Shown here: positions 22,931 through 34,885 of the stretch, piece after piece | How positions within the stretch are numbered: position 1 is the stretch's first letter | Layout of the letters: each line of letters starts with the position of its first letter | Assembly (NCBI RefSeq): GCF_905404315.1 | Contig: NC_066279.1 | Coordinates: 8,506,501-8,570,500 of the forward strand | DNA: 64,000 bases | Reading direction: 5' to 3' | From: Leptidea sinapis | Taxonomy: Eukaryota > Arthropoda > Insecta > Lepidoptera > Pieridae | Program-made: the position numbers and the translations under genes | Notes under the pieces: model-generated | The model's input: the letters and a program-made list of their open reading frames with translations, nothing else | Told to the model about the DNA's origin: nothing | The model's database searches: none

Positions 22931-23234
22931 GATCTATATAGCCCAGTGGTTAGTGAACTACTGCCTACTGAACTTGACGTCCCGGGTTCGAATCGAAGGT
23001 ACAAACATTTATATGATGTTTAAGGATGTTTCTTTGCGAGTCATGGATTACGAGAGGTGCGGGTTCGAGTACTGAATCGTCCTTAAATTTTGGTTACAAA
23101 TTTAATTTGCTAATGTATAAAATATGTATGTTTGAGTATTAAATATAATACAGGCTATGCCTAGTATGGGGCAAGATAATTATATTAATAATAAAGATAA
23201 AAATGTGAGTCAATGTCAATTTATTATTATAAAA
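22931..23234 (+). mobile_element. SINE (family S) with nested family T fragment
   Basis: The head has TATAGCCCAGTGGTTAGTG and the B box GGTTCGAATCG at 22985-22995. The tail has GCCTAGTATGGGGCAAGATA and ATTATTATT near 23222. Within the body, at about 23047-23115, a second GGTTCGAGT and TAAATTTTGGTTACAAATTT match the tail of the family T tRNA-like repeat rather than family S. It is therefore a nested or recombinant copy. Confidence 0.65.
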
Positions 23235-24169
23235 AAATGGTAAGCATCGCTCTATGATTGCGCTCTCTTAGTCGACTCTAGACGAGCGATACACAGCCGA
23301 GGTGGCCGAGGGGTGACAGCTCAGTCTCATTTTGAACCCACAAAATAAAAAGATAAGCACGCCTTAAACATATTTCATTAAAAAAACAAGTAATACATTT
23401 ATTATCAGTGAACGCATGCTATATGCTGTCACGGTTTATAAAATTTATAATAAACAAAAAAATAAAAAATTTATTTAAACGACATTATGTCAAAAATTAC
23501 AATAGCCCTTCACTTATTCACATAGTTAAAATTTAAACAATGAAATAAATAAGAAACTGGAGTAGCCTTGACGAAATATGTTTCAATACGATGGATAGCA
23601 AGTCTTCAGTAATTTAATATTTATTTAGATTCCGTAACGATTTCGCCAAATGTATGTCGAAGTGCATTAGAACGGAGCAGGTTGCACTATTGCCCAGTTG
23701 GCTTTGACCTTGTATGGAAACGGTACTTTCAAAATACCGCATTCCATACATAAACTTAGATTACATGCACTTAATATATTCCTCGCATACTTTTGCATTG
23801 AAATTAAATACGCACTTTTATACATCCTATCGAGTTAATTTATTTTAATAATACACTTAAACGACTCTTGCGTCAGTAAGTTATTATAAGCATGTTTGAG
23901 TTATTATAAGCAACAGTGCTTGTAACGATTTTCTTCTGTGGATTAGTTAATTAAGTAGAGTTTACATGTTTCTGTATATTCATGATTTCGGAACTTTGAC
24001 GTGGGTTTGTACTTATATAGATTATCATATTATGTAGGTTTCAAAATGTTTAGATGATATTATGACTATTTTTGAGGCCTGTGTTGAAAAGAGAACCTCT
24101 TTAGGTAACTGTGTGGAAAGGGGTAAGCTGAGGTGATCACCCGTAATTGAATCCTGCACTACATTTATA
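23235..24169. other. no gene seen; weak tRNA-like relic
   Basis: A short CAGCCGAGGTGGCCGAGGGG at about 23296-23315 resembles a Leu/Ser-type tRNA D arm but has no T arm. The rest is AT-rich. Confidence 0.3.
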
Positions 24170-24345
24170 CAATCAGCCATCGACGTCTTTGGGGGAGTTT
24201 TTTGTGGCCCTTCTTCTCTCAATTTGCACAATTTGTTTCCAAAGTGGTGGTAGTGTTAGAAACGACATCAATAAGAATTCTAAAGGAATAAATTTTGAGG
24301 TTCCTTTTATGCTCCCATTAATATTGCACTGCCTTTTATGCTAAT
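24170..24345 (+). mobile_element. LINE 3' UTR (family F)
   Basis: CCCTTCTTCTCTCAATTTGC, GAAACGACATCAATAAGAAT and the duplicated CCTTTTATGC near the end match 6640-6775. No coding is left. Confidence 0.55.
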
Positions 24346-24536
24346 ATTAACTGTGAGTTACATTTTTTAAATATAACAAAATAATTAGACTTAAATATAC
24401 TTATTATTTTATTAGAAATAAAAATTACATTAAGGTTGGAGCTAGCACTTACAAAAAACCGATCAAATGCGAATATAACTCACACGAGAAGGATGCCACG
24501 CTATTTATTATAAACATATTATACTAACCCCCTTAT

Positions 24537-24666
24537 TCATAATGGTCCGCTAACTGTAAACAGCCGGTAAGGAGTGTTTTTTCTCATTCTGGCTTAGGTA
24601 AATAGAAGAAGACAGAGAGAGAATTGGCAATGCTTTAAGTTAGCAGACTATTATCAATGAGGGGGT
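24537..24666. mobile_element. 130-bp MITE with TA target duplication
   Basis: Terminal inverted repeats of about 29 bp start ACCCCCTTATTCATAATGG and are inverted at 24638-24666 with few mismatches. TA dinucleotides flank it at 24535-24536 and 24667-24668. TA duplication plus short size fits a Tc1/mariner-type non-autonomous element. No transposase is encoded here. Confidence 0.65.
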
Positions 24667-24904
24667 TAATTGTTAATTACCTACTTTCCAAATACATTTT
24701 AATAACAGCATCGAATTTCGGAATTTTCCATCTCCTTTATTTACACACTGTGTAAAAATTTCAACTATTTATGAGATATAGGCCGATGACATTCCGACCT
24801 AACGGAGAGCGGAGTTTTACAGGATTCTATTGGTTATCCAGCGGTACAACTAACTAAACAGAAAACTTAACGAATAGCTCTTTCTTGGACTACTGTTATA
24901 AAAT

Positions 24905-25205
24905 ATCATCATTATCAGCCGGAAGACGTCCACTGCTGTACAAAGGCCTCCCCCAAAGATTTTCAATACGATCGGTCCTGCACTGCCCTCATCCAAAGTA
25001 TATCGGCAATCTTAACTAGATTGTCGGTCCATCTTATGGGGGGCCTACCAACACAGCGTCTTTCGGTACGTGATCGCTATTCGAGGACTTTACTGCCGCC
25101 TGTCCGTCGAACTGTGCGCCCTGCCCACTGCCACTTCAGTTTTGCAATCATTTGGACTGTGTCGGTAACTTTGGTTCTCCTACGGATCTCCTGATTTCTT
25201 ATTCA
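24905..25205 (-). pseudogene. RTE-like LINE C-terminus (family R)
   Basis: On the minus strand the remnants WQWAGHIVRR-like, GRWGSKVLEWRPRTG-like and PPTRWTDNL-like can be read in pieces, matching the intact stretch at 50681-50917. Indels break the frame. The family is a lepidopteran RTE-type endonuclease/reverse transcriptase; only the C-terminus survives. Confidence 0.65.
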
Positions 25206-25574
25206 TAAAATATATTTAAAAATTATTATACAAAACTGAATTAAGACTTAATAATTTTAAAAGAAATATTTGAGTTTCAGTTAGCAAAATAAGTCATTGA
25301 ATAAATATTCGAAAGAAACATTTGCACAGTGAACAAAATGTTTGGAAGTCACGATCAATAGCTTCGGCATTGTTCGCTTACTCACGCGCTGGAATTCCTG
25401 AATTACTAACTCTGTACCCTTTAACTATCGATTTATTATCCAATTCGACCTTTGTGCTTGTGAAACTATTTCTCCGAAGTTATGCAGCACATGTCCTCGC
25501 TGCTAAGATGATGAATAATAATGTGAATCATCTGAGATGAAGTGATTTAACTATCATCTTCCTTATGTCTGTGT

Positions 25575-25720
25575 TTTTTGAACATATACTTCTTTTGGCG
25601 GCAAAAATTATCACAGTGAATTATTACGATGCGCGCGCACACCGTCACGTAAATTAGACACCCTGACATTAGCTGGTCAACAAGACCATTTGTATCATAC
25701 TCCAGCTATCATGAGCCTCT
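25575..25720 (+). repeat. interspersed repeat, family E
   Basis: Matches 62760-62910 in order: ATACTTCTTTT, GCACACCGTCACGTAAAT (variant GCAAATG), GACATTAGCTGGTCAACAAG and CATCATACTCCAGCTA. CpG-richer than its surroundings. Unnamed; possibly part of a larger DNA transposon. Confidence 0.45.
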
Positions 25721-25779
25721 TGTAACTCATATGTCTACAGAACCACATCGAATGGACCAGATTTAAATAAATGTCAATA

Positions 25780-26395
25780 CAGAAATGGCGGCGACATGGG
25801 ACGGGTCGTCCCCTTCCCTAAAATATGGTTGAGGGAGGCGATGGCTGGCTCATGCGTCATGCTCGTGAACGGGCGCTGCTTGTGGTGGCAGGATGATCCT
25901 GTTGCCGGAGACTCGGTTTCGATTCTTAAAAGTTATTGTGTGTATATATATGTATGGATATATACATATTTATTAATTTATAATTAATTAATTAATCGCT
26001 TTTAAAATGCTCACAGAATACCTTTATTTATTTATGGTGTATGTGGATGATGCAGCTACTGTACTCAATAACTTTTGTATTAATTTACATTTACTTTTTT
26101 GACTTACTCATGTAAGACATTGACATTTGAGTGTGTCTGTTGCATCATTTTACATTTTACATATTATATTATAATTTGAAATGATTTGTAAATCGATGTA
26201 CTTAAATGTAAATCTCGATATAAAAGTGGGGCAATGAGTTTCTTGTTACTTCTTCTCATTAGCTCAACCCTTTACGAAGTAGCGGTAGATTCAATAAGAA
26301 AATAATTTTATGTTTTTTAACATTCATAAGTGTCATTTCCGTGACCTACGTGAATAAACTGATTTTGATTTGATTTGATTGATTTGATTTGAAAC
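25780..26395 (+). mobile_element. LINE-D copy with conserved small open frame
   Basis: Open frame at 25796-25987 contains GRVVPFPKIWLREAMAG and NGRCLWWQDDPVAG, shared with 31837-32031 (minus) and 32570-32700 (minus). Downstream are a conserved untranslated part (GATGATGCAGCTACTGTACT) and AATGACACTT-type text, ending in a TGATTTGATTTGATTGATTT tail (26363-26390), as in LINE/SINE 3' ends. I do not recognise the protein. Confidence 0.6.
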
Positions 26396-27589
26396 CAGCT
26401 TAAGATGATTTCACAGGGACCCAACCAACAACGCGTCTTAAGCGAGAAAGCTTATTGTGCTGGATAGGGAAATAAAACTAACTACATAATATTATGTTCA
26501 AATATCGTTTATTTTGATGATAAAATATGTGTAAGATAATAAAATATTGTATACGTGAATATGACGACGTTTATCAATATTTGTCATAGAGATTGACCAT
26601 AAGCAAAATAGTACACACTTCACTAACTCACTAACACATCTGTAAAATTAGCACACGTCATGATCATTTTAGTCTCGCGATAATAAGGAGAGGGCTTATC
26701 TACTACGCTCAATGAAGTTCTATACATATAGAGTTATAGACAATGCACCTCATACAAAATCAAAGCGGAAATATGGCACATGCCACAAGTGACACCATAA
26801 TTACCTTCGACTGCTATGTCTATACATTTCTGCGTTTATTCCAGTTGTTTAAAATATTATTGGTCAATAGGCAGCAATGTAAACACTATTTCAGTTTCAG
26901 CTGCATATTTTGAATTTAGAACCCGATTTGGACAGTGACATCAGAGGAGTAGGAGGAGTATTCAAATATAATATTTTTATTCACATAAAATAATTCGTTA
27001 AACTGGTTATTTAAATGTTAGGTTCCTTGTATTAAATAAAATTTGTCTTTTAGACTTAGATATCTTTTCCAGGGTATCTTTTTGGTATATGTAGTGTAAG
27101 CGGACATCAACATATATTTGTATGACAGGTTTTGTCAAATTTTAAATGTGGTTAAAAACAAAAAACTTAAATACTTCAGTGGTGAAATATAAAAATGCTT
27201 ATTTAGTTTGTAAATTTCTTCACATCTCTCTCTTGCTACCAACTGGTGCCTGTCTCTTTCTATATTTCATGTACGGGAAATCTGAAAAATATTAGCTTTT
27301 ACATATTTGCGATCTAAATAAGTATTGATTATCACTAGGTAACGATACTTCCGTGATAATGTGTAAATAGCACTAGTATGTAATTGTTCACGTTCTTGTA
27401 ACTCGTTTACATTACACAAAATACATGCTAATCATTGTTAACTAGGCCTTTTTAGATTTTTAGTGAATTAGAACTACACTAACTAATAATTTGTCTAAAT
27501 TTGTGTAGATCTACAAAATTTTGCAATGCAGCAATGAACGTGAGTGCATTGCAATATTATTAAAGACTGTTAGACATTCTGCCACAGAT
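26396..27589. other. no gene seen
   Basis: AT-rich spacer with no recognised element. Confidence 0.35.
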
Positions 27590-28013
27590 CGCACCCTTAC
27601 TGTAAGTCGTGAAGGAGTTCCACTGATCATCATATTTTACTACCTCAATTACTTGACCATAACGACGTTATGATAGGTGACTCAAATATCCGGATAGCAT
27701 AAAAGAGATTCGGCCTAGTATCGTTGACCCTAAGATGTAAGAGTTCCATTACTTTGTCATGGATCCCATATGCAACCTTTGAAGTATAGCCTTTCCAATA
27801 AAAAAGAATTATCTTAACTTATAGCAAATTTAAGACTTTCATGGTTGCCATTGTCAGATCTGGACCATACGGGAAGCACCAGCTTTCAAATAAAAAAGAA
27901 TTGTCAAAATCGGTTCACCCAGTCGAAAGTTCTGAGGTAACAAACATAAAAAAAACATACCGACGAATTGAGCACCTCCTCCTTTTTTTTGAAGTCGGTT
28001 AAAAAAGCGACTC
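27590..28013 (+). mobile_element. interspersed repeat ending GAAGTCGGTTAA
   Basis: The 3' part reads TCAAAATCGGTTCACCCAGT, GAAAGTTCTGAGGTAACAAA and CACCTCCTCC...GAAGTCGGTTAA. I recall this wording as very abundant in Lepidoptera, always in this order. Likely a retroposon 3' end; class not certain. The body upstream has no intact frame. Confidence 0.5.
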
Positions 28014-30534
28014 TATTATTTTCAATTCTGATTGTGTCCCATTCTGACAAGCGGATCTTGTCTAGAGGCTTGTCAATAATTGTACTATATTAATTAATGA
28101 AAAAATATTTTTTTATTAAATTACTTGCGCTTTTTGCATATCAATCTTACATAAATAAAATAACCGTACTGATGATGAGTCACACCATCGTTTTTTGAGT
28201 CGTTAATGTATTATTTAAGCACTTTTTATAGCAGGCTTGTTGATTAACACACGACTAAGGAGAAAAGTTTGCTTATATTGTCTTTAAGCACACTTTTGCC
28301 GTTCCGTTGTCAGTCGAGGCGAATAATATGTCCATATGTATAGAACGTCATTGATTACGCTATTATACTAAGTTTATGGCCAAATTAGAATTTCTTGTAC
28401 GGCTTAACTCACCCTGCTGAAAGAGTTCTCTCGCCCATTCCTCCCAATAAATATTACATAGATTTCTTTTATGTATTTATTGCAACTATCATGTCATTGA
28501 GTACATATTATATTATGTTGTAAATTACACATTAACTATTAGCTGAATATATTGACTGTATCGTGTGCAATAGCTGTCTTCCGGCTTGTGTAAAATATTC
28601 ATTAATCGAATCTGATTTCTACATGACGTATGTTCTTGCTCGGGTATTGAAAAACATTGTATGTTTTCCGCTATACTTGTGCTTATGATGTTAATTATCT
28701 AATGTATGTTTCTTCATCACAATGAGTTCTAAAAACAGTTGAATGCGAGCATGTTTGTTTCAATAGAAACGTGGCTAAGTACCGATCGTCGGCGTTGTGG
28801 AGAACTTTAAGGGGTAGTCTAGGATTCTGGTATAGAACGAGCTTCACCAAGCTGGTTACTTGATGAAACATATTTTTTATGGAATTCAATATGTCAATAA
28901 ATATATTGCATATGGGTTGCCTAGCAAAGAACAATGGCGAAATTTTACCTGACTATAAGAATAACCGTCTAAGGTTAGGATAGTTACAAAAAAAACATCA
29001 CTGAAAGATTGACTTGTTAGATAAAATTGTATTGCAAAAGGAACCGGGGAAATAAATAAAATATTTATTTTATTTCCACTTTATAAGTGTCACAACTATG
29101 AAATCGCATCCATTTTAGGTTACATCAAGGAAAGCTATCTGTCAATATGACTGACAGCGATGAGCGAATGATCAATGAGTTTCTCTGTCACCTATGATCT
29201 ACCTAATACTAATAATACCTACCTATCAATTATAGTTACCGCGGTTGTGTTGTTTTGTGCTTTCTTTCTTTTAATAAGTGGTTTCTTCTTTACCTGGCTT
29301 GTTTTTAGACTCGAATAATATCTTACTCTCGTTTTAAACTCTGAACCTCATTTTGAACTACTTCTGCTCTCCGCTCTATTACCGGACTATGATTTGCCCC
29401 ACGATTTGGTCTAACGTACTCTGTTTATATAATATTAAACATTAAATAGAATCTTTTGCTTGTTTAATTTACTTCTACCTACTTCTACAAAATAAGATAT
29501 TGGATTGAGAAAAAGACATTAAAAACTAGGTACTTATTTTACCAGATTTTTATGATTATAAGAATGGAAGTACTCAGTTTAAAAGTCGACCAGAGCCATA
29601 AAATCGGGTGTTGGTTAGGTACACTTTAGAAGTACCTATCTACGAATATGGATTGTCCATTTGATTTCCCTTTTATAAATCCTCTCTCTGGTTTGTTGAA
29701 AATAAACTGTTATTACCATTGCACCAAGTTTCCATTTTATCATAATATAACACTCAGAGTTGTTAACCGTAGACAGTTTAGTAATAAGGTATATTAATTA
29801 ATCTTAACTATTATTTATTATATTTGCCTGCTAGTTCCTATCCTTAAAGATTTTTGGAATTGGTGTTATTCAGTGTTATTGTTGTTGGAACATGTTAGTT
29901 GGAATATAATAGATAAGTATAAATTATAGTTAGAACGCTAAAGTAATAAAAAGAAAAACCTAACCTAAAAACTCAAACAATATAATCATTTATTTCTCCA
30001 TTATCCCGGTTCCAAATTATAAATGAATAATATCAGTAGATTCAGAAAATTATAGATAATTAATTAGTACACGTCAGTTCTTGAGACGCTACCATTTAAT
30101 TTCAAATATTTTGTAGTATGAAACTTCGCCATTGTTCTTTCTGTCCAGGATACGATTAATTATTAATTGTTTTTTTTTTTATAATTTCACCGGTTTGTTT
30201 ACTGGACAAATTCTATACCAATCGAAAGTATGCAGTCCATAAGTATATGCAAAAGTTAGTTTGCCTATTTTTTTTCCTGTCACAAGTCATGGGTTGCATA
30301 TAGGTATGAACATGTTAATCGATACCAGTAACTTGCACCGGTCTGGTTATTGAATGATACTTAAATAAAAATAAATTTTATTTCATTACAAACACAGTGA
30401 TATAGGGTTGAAAAATCAGTCCTGAATACCGGTTGCCAAATTTTAAAAGATGATGAAAGCTTAAAAAAACAAGAACTGAAATATTTCTTTTAAAATTATT
30501 CAGTCAATTGAGTTTTGTATTATAATTTTATTTA
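28014..30534. other. no gene recognised
   Basis: AT-rich. A minus-strand frame at 28695-28934 (79 codons; contains SLVKLVLYQNPRLPLKVLHN) could be a relic of coding DNA, but I recognise no family. Nothing else stands out. Confidence 0.3.
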
Positions 30535-30782
30535 TATAAAATAAAGGACGAGATGTATAGGGCGTTCAGCTGATGGTGATAGATACGCCCTGCCCATTAC
30601 AATGCAGTGCCGCTCAGGATTCTTGAAAAACCTCAATCAAGTCTCATTTGCCTAGTAATATCAATAGCTACGGCGCCCTTCAGACCGAAACACATGCTTC
30701 GCGGCATAAATACGCCGTTGTGGTACCCATAATATAGCCGGCAACCTGTGCAAAGGAGCCTCCCATTGGTAAAATTGTGTGG
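30535..30782 (-). mobile_element. interspersed repeat, family C
   Basis: GGCGTTCAGCTGATGGTGAT, ATTACAATGCAGTGCCGCTC, TAGCTACGGCGCCCTTCAGA and GTGCAAAGGAGCCTCCCAT appear in the same order as at 9605. It is more complete in the middle than that copy. Confidence 0.6.
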
Positions 30783-31444
30783 CAGGTAATAAAAATATTT
30801 TGATATATTGTATGATAATATGTAAGAGATCGATTAAGCATGCTAATATGTGTCGATATAAAATTATATGTTAACAGTTACATAATATCCGGCTTACATA
30901 GAAAATTTTAAATCAAATCAATTAATAAGAAACCAATACATAACAGTCTTCTCTTAGCTTCTCTGAGCTCAAGAAATTTGTAAATGTACGGACCATATAT
31001 TAAATATATTATAGCCTATTAATTATTATTCAAGGTGAATGTGTTAATTCATTATTCCGCCACTTCTTTTGTCATAAGTTTATTTTAAAAGTATTACAAA
31101 TATGATGATTGTATATGATAAAAATATATACTATGTTTAAATAATGAAACTGACAGGCGATATTATGTTACAGTTATACCACGGACGGACACACGAACGT
31201 CCAGAAAAGATTATTTTTAATGTTTTTTATTACTATGTTCATCAGAATATTTGATATTGACATATAGTTTATTTACCTCACAGATTGTTTGACTTAATAA
31301 GTGCACGTATTGACCTTAATATAATAAATAAGCGATATAAATAAAAAAAAATCAATTTCAGTTTCGAGAAAACTGTTTTTTTCTTAAGTTGACTTTAAGG
31401 TGTTTAATCTATTTATTTAAACATCAAAATATTATGTATGTAAT
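30783..31444. other. no gene seen
   Basis: AT-rich spacer. Confidence 0.35.
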
Positions 31445-32045
31445 ATAGTAAATCAAATCAAAAATGAAATCAAATCATATCAAAATCACTTTATTCATAT
31501 AGGTCACGGAAATGACACTTGTGAATGTCAAAAAATATTTTTTCTTATTGAATCTACCGCTACTTCGTAAAGGGTTGAGCTAATGAGAAGTAGCAAGAAA
31601 CTCATTGCCTCCCTTTTATATCATGATTTACATCTTCTTCGATTTACAGATCATTTCAATTACAATATAATATAATATGTAAAGTGATGCAACAAACATA
31701 CTCAAACGTCAAATAGTCAATGCCTTACAAGAGAAAGCCAAAAAAGTAAATGTAAATTAATACAAAAGTTATTGGGTACAGTAGCTGCATCATCCACACA
31801 CACGGTAAATAAATAAAGGTATACACATTATAACTTTTAAGAATCTGAAGCCCAGTTTCCGGCAACAGGATCATCCTGCCACCACAAGCAGCGCCCGTTC
31901 ACGAGCATGACGCATAAGCCAGCCATTGCCTCCCTCAACCATATTTTAGGGATGGGGATGACCCGTCCCATGTCGCCGCCACAAGCAGTGACATTTAAGC
32001 GAGCATGACGAAGCCTGTTACGAGAACTCAAGCAAACGACAATAA
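31445..32045 (-). mobile_element. LINE-D copy with conserved small open frame
   Basis: The 3' end is at 31445 (ATCAAATCATATCAAAATCA; AGGTCACGGAAATGACACTT). The open frame at 32031-31837 reads ...TACGGDMGRVIPIPKIWLRE then AMAGLCVMLVNGRCLWWQDD. It is 64 codons, with the same core as the copies at 25796 and 32700. Upstream the sequence continues GAGCATGACGAAGCCTG. Confidence 0.6.
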
Positions 32046-32204
32046 AAGAATCCTAATCTACATATCATGCAATACTCACCAAATACCACAACTTACAATT
32101 TGACAATTCTGCTTAAACTTGTAATTAATATCATATATTAACATAATTTATAATTATTAATATTATATTTTTACTAACAGTAATCAAAAGCACAATCCTT
32201 TAAG

Positions 32205-32735
32205 GTAATCAAAACAAAATCACTTTATTCATGCAGGTCAAGGAAATGACTTTTCTTTTTATATCCACCGCCTTTGAGGGTTGAGCTTTAATAAGAAGTG
32301 GCAAGAAACTCTTTGTGACAATCACTCACTCACAAATCATTTTAGTTACAATATATGTAAAGTGATGCAACAATAATACTCATTACAAGTTACAAGAGTT
32401 ATTGAGTACAGTCATGGCCAACTATTACTGTATCGACAATAATAGTAGGCCATGGTACAGTAGATGCATCAATAAACCACACACACACCGTAAATAAATA
32501 AAGGTATTAAGCGACCATTTTTTAGCATTTATAAAAAATATAATTTATAAATTCAAAATCATGAAGACGAGTTTACTGCTACAGGATCATCCTGCCACCA
32601 CAAGCAGCACTCGTTCACGAGCATGACGCATGGGCCAGCCATCGACCATATTTTAGGGAAGGGAACGACCCGTCCCACGTCGCCGCCACAAGCAGTGACA
32701 TTTAAGTGAACACGATGAAAACTGTCACAAGAACT
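32205..32735 (-). mobile_element. LINE-D copy, second in direct orientation
   Basis: Starts with TCAAAACAAAATCACTTTAT at the 3' end. At 32700-32580 (minus) the core frame is kept (GRVVPFPKIW, then SMAGPCVMLVN, CCLWWQDDPVA) with an in-frame 9-nt deletion removing about three residues. It includes a unique inverted word (ACAGTCATGGCC / GGCCATGGTACAG) at about 32410-32460. Confidence 0.6.
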
Positions 32736-33379
32736 CAAACAAATAACAAAAAAAAAGAATGTTCATCAACAATATATTCAACAATACTCACGAAACACCT
32801 CTATGTAGTATGTACTACGTATTACCTAATATTTCTTTGAACCTATCATACCTAACCTAGATTTAGTTGTCTGTGGCATCAAAACAACTGTGTTTATTTG
32901 GTGACATTACAATACGGTAAACAACTCTTTTTAAGGCGATAGAGTTATAGACATTTTCAAAGACTGAATAAATAATGTACTTATATTACTGATAGTGGCT
33001 GTATAAATGACAGATAAAAGTAGAGGAGTCGAAAAAAAAATATATCTAAGCATATAGAACAATATCAGTTAAATATTAGATAATACAATGTGATACATAG
33101 CGAGAATAATATAATCACATAATCTGTAAATATCAGCACATAATTTAGGAAAACCCGCACCGACGGTTGGTCAACGAGTTTTGCAAGAATTTCTAATGTC
33201 ACAGCAAACAACTTTTTGTGTCATCAAACAGTAGACATTATGTTAATATTTTGACGATTATTTATTGGAATGATTTTATTTTTAGAAAAAGAAATTAGTA
33301 GTTTATACGCTACTATAAAAATATGTTAACTTGTAGTTTAATTAGGAATAATGAAGGATTATTGTAAAAATGTGAGTGA
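32736..33379. other. no gene seen
   Basis: AT-rich spacer. Confidence 0.35.
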
Positions 33380-33621
33380 TTTTTATTGGAATTTAGCAAA
33401 TTTTAAATTTCCACTGTTTGGTGAGCAGTAAAAAGATGACTTTGAAATTTCTCTAGCGTTTCCATTTCAAAATGTTTGTTAACCATTAAGGAGGCTTTTG
33501 TTTTGTTGATTAGAGAAAATAATGTGTTATGCTTCAATCTCAAAACCATCGATTGTCGGTCAGCATGGTCGAACTTTCCACTAATCAGGTTTGAGACACC
33601 GATCCCTGAGAGATCGTCCAA
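33380..33621 (-). CDS. unidentified open frame with downstream AATAAA
   Basis: The minus-strand frame 33621-33403 encodes 72 residues (DDLSGIGVSNLISGKFDHAD near the start, ends TAHQTVEI). An AATAAA lies at 33387-33382, about 16 nt past the stop. A TGA directly precedes the first codon and no splice acceptor is obvious. The family is not recognised. It could be a terminal exon, a transposon relic or chance; the short length favours the last two. Confidence 0.15.
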
Positions 33622-33671
33622 TCACGTTCGATGTTGTTTGTTGCCATGTACAATGTTGCCAGACCCTGTGG

Positions 33672-34085
33672 GTTTTAATTGATAATATGTAAATATAAGT
33701 AGCAATGCTACTAAGGTTTTTTATTATTACCGCAAATTTAAATATAAATAACTAAAGAGACCATATGCGGAGGAAGATGCTTGACGACTCCGCCGAAAAT
33801 TTAAATAAAATCAAAAAATTTGGCTCGACTTGTCTCGGCTAGCTCAGTGCATAAATTAATTGACTATTTAATATAGTTTTGATTGTTGTTGAGATATTCT
33901 AATGTCGGATATAATGGTTGTCGTTTTAAATATTTTATCAAACGCATTTTTGAAAAGCATTTTGTTTCATCTTTTGAGTTTGTCTTAAACTATTATGCTG
34001 TTTTATTTACCGTCTACTACTGTAGAGGACAGAAATTATAAGAATAATATAGGTTACTATAACTTAATATGTAAGCAATAAGTAT
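33672..34085. other. no gene seen
   Basis: AT-rich spacer. Confidence 0.3.
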
Positions 34086-34089
34086 CCAT

Positions 34090-34262
34090 CCCCACTCTAT
34101 GCTTTCCTAATGAAACCACCTATTGGGAATGAAACGCCCTCTATGTAATCGGCGAGGCATCAATTTTCGAAAGGTGTTGGTAGTTTGTGACATTCAATTA
34201 GTGATTTTAATTATAATTTGAATTTATTAATTTAAAAAAAATTAACCTTGAAATTAAAGTAT
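34090..34262 (+). mobile_element. jockey-like LINE 3' UTR (family F2), diverged
   Basis: GGTGTTGGTAGTTTGTGACA and TTCAATTAGTGATTTTAAT followed by a TTTGAATTTATT end resemble 58460-58535. Strongly diverged. Confidence 0.35.
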
Positions 34263-34794
34263 TAGATTTAAAAAAAAAACATCTTCAGAAATGAGAACAA
34301 CACAATATTACTTAATACGTCCACAAAGAATGCCTGCGAACATTAAGTAACCGAAGATGTTCAGCCGCGCGTATTCACAGGTCACCAATAGTAAATGCCA
34401 CCACCTTTCCCACGCTACTATTGTACGCGCAGTGTGTCTAGTTCAATAATTAAGCCCACTCTATCTCTATGCGTGTAATACAATGGTGTTTTGGTATGTC
34501 ACGTACGTTTAGAGCCGGATTTGAATTCTCAACCAACACGGTACATGGCGCGATGTCGTGCACGATTGTGTACTCTGAAGTAATTAATGAGATTTGTTAC
34601 ACAGCGCTGTTTCATGTTTTGATTTGTTAAGGTTAATAATAGTTTAAGGTAATTTCATAACAACTGTATGAGTTTTAAGTAAAACTAACAAAACCCGGCT
34701 TCATTTCGTTGTATATCAATCTATAAGCATGAAAATTTTAACGTAAAATTTATAAAGGCAGAAACGGCATTTTTTTTTAATTAAAACTCTGTAC

Positions 34795-34885
34795 CGCATC
34801 GAATACAAATGGCACACTAGCACTTGAGAGAGAAGAAACGGTGGAAGAAAATTTTTCCTTTATTATGCTCTAGGTTAATGTCATT
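34795..34885 (-). mobile_element. LINE 3' UTR fragment (family F)
   Basis: GCACTTGAGAGAGAAGAAAC with CAAATGGCAC upstream is the reverse complement of the CTTCTTCTCTCTCAGAGCGC signature at 6650. A shorter relic of the same kind lies at 39985-40025. Confidence 0.4.
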
